Origin: Amphiura filiformis
Taxonomy: Eukaryota > Echinodermata > Ophiuroidea > Amphilepidida > Amphiuridae
Direction: 5' to 3'
DNA: 64,000 nucleotides
NCBI RefSeq assembly: GCF_039555335.1
Contig: NC_092640.1
Location: forward strand, 42,784,599-42,848,598
The notes beneath the pieces are model-generated. The model was not told the DNA's origin, did no database searches, and saw only the letters and a list, made by a program, of their open reading frames with translations. The first letter of the stretch is position 1. Each line of letters starts with the position of its first letter. Below are positions 12,401-27,400 of this stretch, in pieces. Made by a program: the position numbers and the translations under genes.

Positions 12401-15400
12401 AAGATATTTTCACAATCTTCCACAGGGGTAGTGTGGATTTTAAATGGAATAGCCCAATCCCAGATGGTTGTGATATTGCCAACGTCAACGTACAGTTCTT
12501 TATCTGATTTTCAAAACTGATACAAACAAGTACAAAATGTAGCTACAGCGATAGTTTCAAAGTCATGAACACAGTGTGCCATTTTAGGTGTGCTTTTTTG
12601 TGTGTTCAGTACCTGTCTGGTAGCCTCCCTGTGGGAGTGTTGTCATGGTTGAGTGGTGGGAACGTGGGCATTTGTAACGGTGTGTTCATTCATATGAAAT
12701 TCTCACTGAAGTTGTCTAAATGTTATCTATTGTGCTGTCTTTGTATGCCAATAATATGACTGTTTAAAATAGTTCAAACTTCTTTTAGCTTCAAGTAGCT
12801 CTTCAGTATGGCATTGGACAAAGTAATTCTGCATGTATAAAAAGGAGAGTGCTGTTCCTTTACAAGACTACATCCCCAAATGATGGTATATGCTTCAATA
12901 TACAAAATTAGTGTCCGAGGTCAAATGTGATCAGCAAATTCTTGCAAAGCACAATGATCATAACTATGCAACTGCTTTGTAAATCTGAGATGGAATTCAT
13001 ATAATAGAACTCATACAATTGTGATGCAGTGGTTCAATTTTTTCCAAGTTAATTTGTTATAACAAATACTTACCCACACTTATACCTAACACCAACTACC
13101 GTCCCTGTTACAGTTATCGCAGATGATTCCAAGATGGCAGTAAATAGCTGAGTGGAAAATGAAAGTGAAGATACAATTAATTTCCTCTTCTCTCTTATTT
13201 CATTGGTGATCATGCATCAGACTTCAAGTGCCAAGAAAACAATTTTACGTGTACAATTTTCGGTTCTCAAATCTGAGTGGCGAGTTCTGTTAATTTTTCC
13301 ACATGTATGTTTATTGCATCGCAAAATAGCGAAAAAGTCAGTGGGTGTACTATTTGAAATCTCCAGAAATTTGACAAGATCCAAATTCATTATTTGATGA
13401 ACTGCAGGGAAGTCAGAAATGACACGGAAAGCAGGCAAAATTACATTGTTTTTATGGGAGACTAAATTACAGTTGCACCTCCATTGAATTAGCCTGTGTC
13501 AACTTTTCAATTCCAATCTGGTTAACAGTCACGTGTGTATGTTTTACGATCAGTCACAAATTGTCACTAAGGCAAAAAAAATAGATTTGTCTCATGTCCC
13601 ATTGGAGCTTGAAATCTAATGTGGTATGCAGTTTTTTATTTCATTTTTTATAAATTGAACAATGCCAATTTTGGCGATCAGAAACAAAATTGAAATTGAA
13701 CATTGATTTTACAGCCGATTTTTCAACCAAATTTGGTTAAATTGTTTAAAAAAAATAAAATAAAATTCAACTTCTGCCATTTTGCTTGAGCAAACACGCA
13801 GCATAAATCAAATGCACGTGGGGAACATGCGCCAAATCTATTTTAATTTTTGCCTAATGAGAGCTTAATAATTGCCATGTGTAAATGCAATAAAGTCATA
13901 AGTGCTTTGTTAAAGGCCCTTTCAGTGATCTCAGTGAAAGTGCAAAAAAAAATTAAATTGTTTATAAATTGCCTAAAAGTGAAGACCAAGTCATTAAAAT
14001 TGTCATTAGGTATTTTGATATGAAAAAATTTGGCGAAAAAAAAGAGGAAAACAGCAGTATTGACAAAGTTGAGGCTCCATTCAAATACATGTAGCTAATT
14101 TATATACTGTCAGATTCATGTAAATCTGTAATCTGTGCCTTATTTTTGTCTTAAACAGTTTTTAGCTGAACCACTCGCAGGCTCACATCTATGATAATGA
14201 CCAAGGTACCAAAATCTGAATTTTGATTATTTTTACGATCATCCAGATGAGCAAATCACTGAATGGGCCTTTAATTCACTTACAACCTTATTGCATTGGG
14301 TTATCCATTTGAAACCACACTCCCCTTGTGGAAAACATATCCAGAGTCTTCCACAGAGGGAGTACAGGTTTCAAATTGAATAGACGATTGGATAACTTCC
14401 ATTTGAAATACTCAATCCAGTTGCGGAGGATATAAGTAAATTCACATACCAGGGGAGTATACATTTCTACATTTATAAGCTGAGCCAATTCTATTTGAAA
14501 AACATACTCCCTCTGTAGAAGACTTATCTTAAATCTTCCACAGGGGTATGCCAGATTTCAAATAGAACAGCCAAATACTTATTATTGGGGAGTATGCATT
14601 TCAAAATAAGTAACCCTAGCCAATTCCATTTGAAAAACATACTCCCTCTGTTACAGACATCTGATTATGTACCTGTTTCTGGAGCTGCAGACTGTTTCTC
14701 TGTTGCTTGGTCTTCTTTCTCAGCACAGCATGATGACTGCACGCGGCTACGTTTACGAATGGTCTCCACAACGGCTAGATCCAATCCTTGCAACACTCCA
14801 CTGATGATCTCATCAACCAACTATGACATGAAAATATAATATTGCACCAATTTCATTATTTAATTTAAAAAGCATTAATTTGTGGGAAAATGAACAATCA
14901 AACTAAAATTGAACTCTTGGCACTTAGGAAGAAATACTCCACGACACCCAAGGTAATGTGGGGATTAACAATTAAAACTCAAGATTTCCCTTGACAAATA
15001 CCCTTAAAAGTTGTTCCACTGGGGAATAAACAGGATTTCATGCTCACAGGCTTGTACCCCAGAGCTGACACGTACCCTATAACCCCCAACTGCACCAAGC
15101 TTTCTCTCTTACTGTGTGCTACGCTTGAATATATTCATAGTTCTCAAAATTAGCTAATTAAACTTCTGCAATTTTCTTTTCTTAGCAAATCAGTATATTG
15201 AAGATCTGTGAAAAGGGGGCAATATTTCCACTGAAAGTTACCAACTGTGTGTCATACACCACTCATAGCCAACCCATTGTATACTGCTAGACATCCATGT
15301 ATTAAAGTGTAAAATATTCATAGCATAGTGAAGCATTTTATGTCAAATTTAGCGAGTCTGAATATTTATGAACTCATCTCTCTGCAGTCTGCACCACAAG

Positions 15401-18400
15401 CTGTGTGCTTTGACAAAGCAGTCAATTGACTCACCACCTGGTCATGTCCTTAGAGGTGTTGCTTAACTAGACTGTATGAGTAGAGCTACTACACTATTCT
15501 AGTCTATTCTATTCAAATAACATACATGTATCATGGTACATGTACATCCTATTATATAAAGAACAATGTTGTATCATGCAGTGTACTGTACACCCTACTT
15601 TAAACATTGAATCATACATGCATGTATCATACATTGTACATATTGTATACAATGAGCTCATTTGTGCCACTGACTAACAACTCACTGAGCCCCGGTTATT
15701 GTACGCAGGGACTGTCTTTTGGAATTTGCAGGAGAGCATTAAATAGCTCTGCTGGAGTCTTCAAGAAGAGCTGTTTAACACATTAACAATAGAATGTAAG
15801 GAGAGAATGGCCAACTAATTGAGCTAAAAATCACTCTCCTATATCAGATTTAAGGAGAGCAGTAGAGTGATCTCATTCTGCTCAAAAGGCAGTCCCTGTT
15901 GTACGTTGTAGGATGAACAATAAATGCAGATAATTATAGCCATACATGTACAGAAAAAAGCACAACTTGTTCTTTTCTGTCAAGCAAAACTCAAGACTTC
16001 CTGTGTTTTAAGAATAACCCCATTGTATGAAAATTTACTAAATTCCCTCTTGCTATGATGATTTAATTCCAGACAACAGACCACTATAAATGAAAACAAA
16101 TTTGTACTGAAATATACAAATGTAAGTGAAGCACTTTCAAAAAGGTTGCTCATAAATAAATCTAAACTTTGCTTGTCCTCAAACAGAAATATTTTTTCAA
16201 TCCAAAAATATTAGTGCTGTATTTTTCTGGAACAAGGAGTAGTACTACCCTGGGATACTGCACCAGACAACATCACAGACCAATTAACAACAACATAACG
16301 TTACAGCTACTGTGATACTGCTCAATATATATTTCTACTGCTTATTTCATTCACCTTACAGGCAGAGCAAAACTCACTCTCCCCCATCCAGTGAAAATGG
16401 GTGGTAATTTAAAGCTATTAACCACTGTGCACTGCCATGCATTGCATAATGTATACTACATCCATGCAAATCATATGGTGATACAAATATTTTCTAAAAT
16501 TCTGAAAATCAAAATCTGGTAATTTAAATCAGTTGTTTTTGCGCACTATCTGTGTAACATTTGGCAAGTCATAAGTCTTACACAACCATATCAACATGGA
16601 CTTTTATGCAAAAACTTGATGACTTGTGAAATAAATCATAGATATCCTTTTTGTGAATTGTGTATTTTCACTTCAATTTAGTGTCTGACCGATCAGGTCC
16701 TTATCTGAATCGGCCGATTGACCGATCAATTCCCTCTTTGATCTGCCGATTCGATCACCGATCACCGATTACCAATTCCCCAATTGTAAACAATGGCTGC
16801 CATCGCCGTGAGTAAATTTCATCCGTATGTTGAAAGGGTACTTGTACATGTACGATAAGCAAAGTATTACCATAATTATGTATGCTGAGCACAAAAAACA
16901 CACTCCCGTATTCATTTAAAATACTTAATTTGACCATGATTATTATCAGTTCAATTGACCTTTTCCCCTGATGTCCGAGTCCGTCGAATCATTTGATCGC
17001 CCCATTTTAATATTGTGTTTACGTTCAAGTCAGTGTGAGTTTTGCACAATGCAGATCACTACCGATAAGCTAATAATCGGCCCGATACGGAAGCTACCGA
17101 TCTGATCGGTCAGTCTCTACTTCAATTATTCTTATTTTTCCTTGAAATGCATACCCTCTGGGTCTGTGCATGGAGAAGACAAAAAATTTGCTATCCCAAT
17201 TCCAGTTGAACTATATGATTTAACCAGGCGGAATGTATTATGCATTTTCTGCTCAAATCCAGCTGAAACCTGTTTAAAAATCCCCAAGTTGGATTTTATA
17301 TAATTTGGCCCCAATTTGAGGAATTTTGTATGGAATTCCAAAATCTACCACATCTTTTCTACTGTTTCATGATGAAAATTGTTGGATCTGGAAATGGGAA
17401 AATGGTGGAATTTGGTTTGAATTCCAAAATCTTCACCAAAGGGGATGTGAGTTTTCAAATGGAATAAATATCCCCATATTTGGATGTTAGATAAGGGAAT
17501 CATTTGGAATTGTGAAAACTTTTGGGAATGAGAGAAAAGTTAAACAACTGAAAAAATAAAAGTAATTCAATGAATACCAGATTTTCGAGCAAAATATTTT
17601 TGAGCAAATCATAAACATACTTCCACTTTAGAACCAAATGTGTCATATGTCATTATGTTTCCATGTTGTCAATGCTACCTAACTCCAAACACTTAACACA
17701 AACAATACCTCTTTATTCACACCGCTCCTCACTCTTTCCGAAGAGCTCCTGCGAGCGAGACGCTTTTGCTTATCCATCTTGCGAGTCAACTTCTCCTTGC
17801 ACTTCTCCATGTCATCATCACTGCCCGTAGCTACAACTTTACCGCTCAGGGAGCGCTGCATTTTTCGGGCCTGTCCCGCCATGGCGGCCAAGTTTGCGTA
17901 GTAGTCTCCGCTTGAATCGCTGTGACGTTTTGGCTTGACTTTGCGCCGCTTGAACCCACACTCAGGGGGTGGGGGTCGTGGGGGTGGGCTGGATGGGAGT
18001 GGTCTGTCTTCTGGCATCATCTTTGGGAAGAAAAATAAGAACAGGGTTGGGTTAGGTCACACTAAAGTGGCAAGTTTTCCGTTTTCTGAAAGTCAATTCT
18101 GTGTTCATTTCTGTTCTCTAAAACGTGCAGATTCTATGGAAATCTGGCCATTAAGTTAATAAAAATTTAGGTTCTAGAAACACTAAGTAAATATCCAATA
18201 TGGCGACCATCATTTAACTTATCATGGTACCAAAAATGGAATGAAAAAGGCAAAAGTATACCACTAATTGGCCCTAAAGGCAAGTAAATAAGGAATTAAA
18301 GAAAATATCAGTAACAGATGGGGCTTGCTTGGGCCTTTTGCCAATAATTTAGTTGGAAATAAGTTTAATTTTAGAATTATATCTGATATCCCAATTTTCT

Positions 18401-21400
18401 GTGTTTTCCTTTTTCTACTCCGATTCCGTGATCTTTTTCCCATTTTCCGCGAAAAAAAAGAAGAAAAAAGAAATTGCCACTTTAGGTTATACACCAACCC
18501 AGGATATTTTCTCTTATCCCTACAAACATAAATTGCACACATTCATGCAACATGCACAACACTTCAAAATGATCAATACATGTACCCATCTCTTTTTGAA
18601 CTTTTTGTTTGTTTGGATTGTACAACCATAGATAACCCAAAAAAGTATTTTAAGGGCAGCTAATTTCCATTTGGGGTTCAATATTAACAGTCAGATAACA
18701 GAATCAGATCACTTCCCTTATCCAGGATGACAACATAATGATGCACAGCATGTCGGATTGGGACAATCAGGAGTTAACACCCTACTCTTTTTGAAACTGA
18801 CTGTGAGCAACATATATTGTCAGTCAATCAGATAACCCCGTGTCCATAGGACTGATGGCTTAGCATCCCCTCCAAAAGACTGAGTATTCACATGTTCATT
18901 TACCTAATTGCCATGGGGAGAGGGAGCCCAAATTTAATCTCCAGATGTTACTATTGAATTCAGACTTTCTTTTGCAAGCAAATACTCCAGCAGGTCATCA
19001 CAGCCAGGGATCTAACCCAGGGCAACTACTGCTTTTTACTCTGGCTTTGATGTTCTAAATACATTGTACCTACCTCTTCCGAAAGTTAAACCTGGAACTG
19101 CATGATGAAATGACCACACTTTGCAGACTTATATCATTTACAAAAAGGTTCAGGTCATATCATTGGGATAAATATTCCATTTGAAATCCATGCACCCCCT
19201 ATGGAAGACATGACCTTCATCTTCATACAGGGGGTGTAGATTTCAAATAGAGTCACCCATTCAGGCAACCCCATTTGAAATTCACACTCCCTGAGTGGGA
19301 GATTAAGGTTACGAATGTATGTCTTCCTAGACTTGTGTATGGATTTCAATTAGTATAACCCATTATAAGTGGATCTCACGTTGCGTTTATGACGTGTTGC
19401 AACGAAAATGTACCCTATAGATGTCAGTGGCAACATGAATACACACATTTCTAATAAGATATTGATGTCCACAAAAAATGGTGCTGTTCAGTACTGTTGT
19501 TTGGTTTGCGACAGGTATATGTATGTAGCAGGCTTATAATTACTAAGGCAAAATGATACACCATAACCCACGACGAGGGGTGATTGATAAGTTCATCCCT
19601 AAGGTAGAAGGAGATGAGCTATACAGTTTTGACTGATATTCTCTCGACTTATTGAATGATTTCACAGGAAGTTTGAAGCGTTATAAATACCTCAATATCT
19701 TGTGGGTAAGATGAAGTGTCTTGCGGTTCTTGATCTTGGTTACTAGTAGCGACGATCTCTCCTTGAGGGATTAGCTTCATGCGCACCACATCTCTCTGCT
19801 CACGGGCAAGATTCTTCGCTTCTGTCAGCTCCTCTGTAAACACACAATATTAATAATTAAAATTACAAAATACTAAAAAAACACCCTAAGACTACATTTT
19901 ATCATGACGCATCCCCTCTGACATGGGTTGGAGATGTTTCAGATTTACAATAATTGCAAATAATGTTACTTGATGAAAAATTGACCAGACAACTCTATAC
20001 CTTCCTCGAGTCAGTAATTTAGATATTGTTTTTTATTGTATCTCAAAAAGTAATGATGATAAGTATGTAAAAGTATACATTTCCAAAATGAAAATGACCC
20101 ATGGAGTTTACTCACACGCTTTTTAGAAACCCACCATTTATACAGCAAAATTTTAATCCCCCACCCTTTTACTGATTTTCAGAATTCCAAACCCCACGGT
20201 GTAGAAAGCGTGTCGGACAAACAATGATTCCTTCGAAAATGAGCATTTATTGACAAAATCACTAAATTTGATTTGATTTGACTGACTCTAAATAAAGGAA
20301 GTTATACCGACTATATAACTCATCGCATCGGTCAAATTAAAATGGTGGACTTTGTAGCAAACTGCTTTACGAGTTATGGGACGAAATAATGAGAAAGTAA
20401 GGAAAATAACTTATTTTGCATGTACACTGTATACATGTACTTAAAAAATCTGAATGCCTTGATCAATTTTGACAAGTGATGTCTGATGCATTATTAATAA
20501 TAAAGCTGCTTATCACAAATTTGATTTTTCCTGCAAAGTCCACCCTTTTGATGTGCCTGAAGTCATCACTTTCAGTTACCCCAACTGCCCATACCTAACC
20601 CTAAATTAATTCTAAACTTGACCTTAAAATTCACGACAGGAAAGCTGTGCATACTAGCCCATTTCAGGTAGCCAGATTTCTGCTCATCTCGCTCCATATT
20701 GTTTTTCCTGGTATTTATGTCTGCTGCATTGAATTATAATACCAGCATGCGGCACTAGATACTCTCACTATTATCAGTCATGCATGGTGGGATATATGTT
20801 TCATAATATTTGCTGCATGAATTAAATGATAATGGCAAAATAAAACCGAAAATCAACACAAGCAGTTATAAATGCAAGGGCAGCGCAAGCAATCTTTTTT
20901 TGGGGGGTGGAGGGAAAGTGAATTTTAGGGGAGGGCCAAAATTAACAAATTTTTCAAAAAATGTTTTTTTATTGGAGGAAACTGGGGGGGGGGGAAGAGT
21001 TCTTACTGAGGGCATTTTTGAAAGGGACAACATTTTTTGTTATACGTCAATTTTAAAGAATTCCATTTTCCAAATATATCAGGTCACCTTCCTTTAAAAG
21101 TAAATTAATCCCTGCTTTGATAAAATACATCAACAATATCTTAGCAATAATGAAATACTCAAATAACAAATAATGAATAACGAAAAGTTATCTCATAATG
21201 TAAGAGTCATCCGATGCCTTATGTACAGTACATGTATTCTATAAACACAATATTATGTACATGTACATGTATGTACTTGGCAATGACAATGGTCCAACAA
21301 TGCCATCTTTCTAATCTAAATATCAACACACACAGAAACTACACAGTTAGCGATACTGTTATGATACTGTGTGTTTAGAGAGCCTGCAGCTGGATGCGAT

Positions 21401-24400
21401 CTATTATCAGACAATTAATAATTAACACACTGGATCATGGAGGATGCATGCCTGCCTATAGACATTTAAGAGCCAATCGACCATGTCTATGTATACATGT
21501 AGGAATACATTCAAGCCTCCACAACACATACTTTAAGTTAAAATATATATCTTCTTCTTAAATTACATTGATGAATTCTTTTTCTTGAAATAAAAGTTTA
21601 GTTAATAGCGTACATCTCAGAAGGTGTGACCCTGACACCCCGCCTGACACCCCTTGAAATCAGTAAATCATGAATGATCCGTCTACATGGGCACAACCGT
21701 ACAACCATAAGAATCACACATCGCACAATACAATACCATGATAACAACATGCATTGACAGATATTAGACATGGAAAAATCTCCGAACATTCCTACCTGTG
21801 CGGGGACTTGAACCCCAAGCCTCGCCAACCCTCCCCTTAATCAGTGCATGACCAATTTTCAAACTTGGATACCTTGGATACCTTATTACCTCCTCCCCAT
21901 TAGGTCAGTGCTGTACTGTACAGTCCAAAAACTGATTGAGGAGCCAATATCTCCAAACTTTATAAATTTAGGAGCCCAAATTTTGCTCCCAAGTAAAAAA
22001 CAAGGATTATAATAAGCGCTAGCGCCCTAAAAGCAACACATTTTGATGTATAGTACAATTTTTTCAAAATTGTTTATACTTTTCAAATTTTTTCCACCCT
22101 TTTTTCTTTACTAATTCTTTTGCTGCCCCTTCTTCTTCCGCCACCCCTTCGTTTGCCGCCCCTTCTTCTTCCGCCGCCCCTTCGTTTTGGCCGCCCCAGC
22201 TTTTACCCCGGGGGGCTGGCGCCCCCAAAGCCCCCCCAAAAAAAATATGCGCATGCTTTTGCCTACATGTGTGACATGATGATGACATACACTACACATG
22301 TGGGTTTATATACATGTAATGTACCATATGTGCAAATTAAAGTATTTCATTTAAAATTCTAAAATTGTCAATAATAACAAATTGCTGCTAATGTCACAGG
22401 AGACAGTTCTGAGAAAACAGCTGACAAGATTTCATAACCAGTATACTACTGTATAAGTGGTAATTTTTGCGTGTAAGTTATTTTCACAATTTGGAGTGAG
22501 AGACACTTTTCGCAAATGTTATTTTTGTGATTGTCCAGTCCTTCACTTGCTTATCGATTCGTGAGGTGTTATTTTCATGGTTGGAGCGCTAATCACGAAA
22601 TTTGCGAAAAAATAACCCTCGCAAAAATTACCTCGCAATGATTCTGACACTAAATGTTCAATTAAATTAAACCTTAATCATGTTTTTAAAATTAAATCCA
22701 AGTACTACCTTTCACACCTACATTGATAGGAAGGAAGACATACTTAATTTGAAGTAAACAAACAGTGCAACTGTTTGTGACTATCTTGTTTTGTGTGAGT
22801 GAACAATAATGTACAGCGATATAAATAGAAGAACAAAGTTCATTGAACACGCACAGATCTTTGTTATTGTTGTTAATTGATGCAGGTACACATGTATGCG
22901 TGGCCACACATACCTAAAATGAAGGCCATGGCAAGTCACCTAAAATAGGCATGATCTATCAGTCAAATCAAAGTGGTCTTGGCTAACAAGGTACAACGTG
23001 CAATGTTGTTATTTGTGAATCATGCTCGTAACCGCCTAGATTTGTCACGAGTTGCTAAGTTACTCATTTTGTAGCCCAAAATAGTAATGATGATGAAATC
23101 TAGTGAATATAATGAGTGATTGTTCAAGTATTAAAAGTGTTCAATGCTATCTGAAACCAGTACATGCTACAGTAAAAGAGTAGCTAATCTGTCATTTTAT
23201 GGAACACCTCACTAGAATTTTCTATTTGCAGAGTTGAAAACTAGAAATCGGATATTACTCATTCATCAACACAATAATAAAACATTTTACTTCAGGTTCA
23301 AAATTTGAAGGAAAAAAAGGAATTTCATGTGATACAGTAACTGGGTTTTTAAACTGGCAACACTGTGACTTGCTGATTTGATGCTGGGTATCCATCTTGG
23401 AAATTGCACAATTTGATGGCAACTTGAATCATGCAAGACATGATCTGAGATGATGTGGCTTTAGTTTTAATTTAAGCATCTAGAATATTCCGATCACATA
23501 ATACATGGAGTGAGTGACTGTATATTATCACATGTGATTGGCAACTATGCAGGCATACAAATAATACAGTAGTAGCGTAGCCAGCGGGGACAGAATGCCC
23601 ACCTGGCAAAAATTGAGAGAAAAAGTGCTCTGACAAGAAATGGGCAAGGAGCCCCTTTTCTACCAAAATAGAGTAAAATACAACATATTTGCGCGCTATG
23701 TGTTCACATTGTTTAGATAAAGCCATCCATCCTGATAATGGGCGAAAATAGTGTAAACTAGTACATTTTTGCGCACATCATCCCAATAAAGCCTTTTTTG
23801 AACATCTCTCTAGAGATGTACTGTATGATGCAACTGTAATTTTTTTCGTCTGTGCCCTTGAAATTTTGCCACCCTGACCAAAAAAACTGGATACGCCCCT
23901 GAACCGATTATTTTCTTTTCACAAAATTGGACAAAAATTAGTAGCCTAGTACATCCATGAATTATATTCTACAAACATATTTAGCCAATTATCACAATCA
24001 GCTTTTTAAGTGCTCAAGACCATATTTATATACATTTGTATCTAGAGCAATATACATGTATACACAATTACAGGTGACAGAAGAATTATATTTTATGTAC
24101 ATTGTCTACTTCCAAGAAGTAAACAGTGTTTGCTCCAATTTTATTTAGGATATGTACATGTACATAAGTGTTGGAAGGAGTGATGACAAGAAAACCATCC
24201 ACAATAAACACCTGCCCTGCTATTTTGCGTATTGTTCCCTTTTCTTCAATTCATTTTGTTGTGTTTTTATTTATTTCTGTGTCTTTCTCTTATTAGATCA
24301 CTATAAACTGTGTCAAGGTTTTGTGTACAACACAAATTGCAATGTAGAAAAAAGTTCAAAAACTGATCAGTCAATTATTGGGAGCTGTCCGTGCGTGCCA

Positions 24401-27400
24401 GGGAGGAAATATCCGCAATGTCAACAGGATCAGCTGTTTCCCATAGGAAGTGTTATTTGTAAGACAAGGGGATAAACCCAGCTCATGACAGGTGAAATAT
24501 CTGCTGTACATGACTTTAAAACTATATTAAAGGTATCATTTACTAGCTTGATCACACTTGAAATGATACGCAGTAGTAACAGATAATCAGTTATTTATTA
24601 GGCAAAAAAATTGCTTGCCCTCCAGTGGGATTTTGGGGTGGGTGGCCCGTGGGTTGGTCAGAAAAATAAATTTATTTTTATTTTTTTTAATGACTCACTA
24701 CTGTATATAGGCCTGTAGGCAATGAACATTGGCCATGTGGAAAGATACAATACGGTACTTCAATACGCAAGATACATCATAGAAATGGATTCAATTAGAA
24801 TGACTGCATACGACAGGCATAAGACGCTAAGTTTATTGGAACATTGATGCAGGAATTTATAAATGTTATATGAGTTTATAGCCATGGTTTTCTTTTTAAG
24901 AAAAATGTTGTTGGCCAAATTTAGTTTTAAAATGAAATTTAGACACAGAAAAAGTAATAAAAAACATTAAAATTATATAATTTATAAACTAAAAACTAAA
25001 AAAAAATTTTTTTAAGGGTCAGCCCTGATTTTGGGTCGGTCAGTGAAGGGCAAGCAAACAAATTATTTTTGGGCCTTATGTAATAATTATTATCACTTAT
25101 CATCAATTCTTACTCATGTCCATACCATTGAAGATATCTATATCTATTTGATAAAAAAAAACTGTTTATTTCAGACTGTGATGTAATCTAAATCTGACAT
25201 GCAAAAGCGATTCTCACTAATTTCTGTGTTCCGAGTAAAACCCAAGGGCACTACCAGCAGAACTATTCTTGTATTGAGCAAATCAGAGATAAGGTTATAG
25301 TCAGTATTTAAGGCTGAAGGGGATAAGAAGTGCATTGAACTTACCTTCACTATTCACACAAATCTGAAATGAAACCAGAGAAAATATTGTTACATTCAAA
25401 ATATGATATGATATTTATATTACAAATCTCCATTTAATTACTCTACAAATATTCAGGGGCAAAAATGGAGAAGATTATGCCAGGGCCCCATCCAGTGTTG
25501 CCAAAACTTGTCAGCTTCAAGGCGCGGCGCATTGACTCGCCAGGCCGCGGTAAAGGATTCTCAAATAGCCCAATTTTTTAAGCTTCCAAAAAAGAGCCCA
25601 ATACCGGATATATGGGCGAATTTACCCGAATTTAGAACACAAAACACCCAATTGGGCGGAAAAGCACTTGACTGTTAAAGTTCCGGTACTTACTGGGAAG
25701 TTACTGACCGATCAATAAATGGTCACAAAACCCATTGTAATTTCGATTTGGAGCTTCAAAGACTCCAAACCTTTATAAATCGGCTAAATTGAAAGGAAAA
25801 TACATCAAATTACTGCCGCTGCCTGAGACTGGCAAAAGTAGCCCAATTTTAGATAAGTATCGGCATGCTTTTTTGAGTAGCGGCAAGTGATCGCGAAGTA
25901 GCCCAATTGTGCGCCTAAGGCGTGGCGTTGGCATCACTGGCCCCATCCTCCACATAGATAAAACCATGATTTCAAATTATTTGTATAATATACATGTATA
26001 ATAGCCCCAATGCTTGAATTATACACATGTATACAATCAGTACATCACTTCTTATCTTCAAAACTTCAGAAAATAAATGTACATGGCCTCATGCCAAATT
26101 CAAAATCCGTGTCAGGTTTTAAATATATACCTCTTAAAATTGTATACACATAAATACCCATAACCCATAGCCATAATTTTAACAATAGAGGTTATCCGTG
26201 CTCTATAAGGTGCATATCCTATCAGCGACTGCTACATGTACAATGTATACCTTGTTTAGGACTTTCAAAAGAAGTACCTGCATGTGCAACAGAGGTCGAA
26301 ATATTAATTTCAGAGACCATGTTATGCGTTGTTTATTTACATCCAAATATTGCCATATTATATACCCCCATATGCATCATCAGAATATTGGGATTACAAT
26401 GGAAAGATAATCTGCACAACTTACTAGTGTAATAGAAGACTAAAGCAGTTATTTCATTTTAAATAATGGCAATGTTAACAATATCTAATATTTTGAATGA
26501 TTGGTTTTTGTTGACAATTGGTCCATGCTTGTCGATAATCAGGTAACTGCTTTGTCGACAATATTGTTGACAACAGCCTTGTCGACAATAGCCTTGTCGA
26601 CAATAGCTCTACATGAAATACATGAAGTACTCACCTCTTCATCCTCATCATCAAGATATTTCGCTCCTAATCTGTCGTCATCAAATGAACACTTGAGCTG
26701 TAAAATAAGATAAGTATTTCTATAGTTAATTTCAGATTTAAAATAATGAATAGCCATAATGCATGTTTACATGAACATAAATAACAAACACACAAGCTTA
26801 TTTTTAGCCAGCGACCAGTCCCACTGTATTGGCTAACCCTCAATCCCCAAAAGAAAAGATTAAACCCCCTTAAAACCAACCACCAAAAGAATAAATAAAC
26901 TGAAACCTTAATTTGAAAGCTGCTTCTAAACATGATGTACTGTATGGTACAGTTTACAAAGATCTTTGCCAAATTTCACAATGACACTAATTATATATAT
27001 AGGAAGGGGTGAGAGCTAATTAACTGGTAATTAATTAAGTCAAGTATGTGTCTACCAGCACCATTAATGAATGATGTCATACTTATGTACCACCTATGAA
27101 GTGGAGTTCTCATTGGCTAATTATTAAACCCATGAGAACTACCTGGCGATTGGCCAAAATGAATATTGTGTCCAATTTTGAACCAATCAAAGAGGGTATT
27201 AATAATATCATCTGAAAATGCAAGTTTGATTCATGAATATTTTAAAGCCTAGACATAATTGGCAATTGAAATGAGCATTTCAAGTTATCAACCAATCAGA
27301 AATGCTGTTAGATAACCAATAGTGTCCTGTCCAGGGGATAACTTCATGAACTATCAGTCTATCATGCATTCCTTTACTAACTGCACAAGAAATGTCAATC

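Larger units (their letters stand above)
13148..14672. other. NBR1 intron 6
   Basis: Contains a TTAA-type MITE (13914-14270) and a diverged GTGGAAGAT-family segment (about 14290-14663). The latter ends just before the exon 6 donor. No gene seen. Confidence 0.55.
19834..25344. other. NBR1 intron 3
   Basis: A 5.5 kb intron without a supported gene. It holds a possible minus-strand SINE (about 21600-21850), C-rich simple repeats (22120-22240), a hAT-like MITE (23567-23901) and an inverted-repeat segment (24600-25080). A G-rich tract lies near 20980. Confidence 0.5.

Noticed and set aside
13074..13147. Explaining the ZZ frame shift by an extra tiny intron or alternative donor
   Set aside because: No GT/AG pair of workable size restores the frame; a one-base surplus in a G run is simpler.
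24152..24475. 107-codon plus-strand open frame with several Cys
   Set aside because: It is in NBR1 intron 3, composition is hydrophobic and low-complexity, with no splice context or family match.
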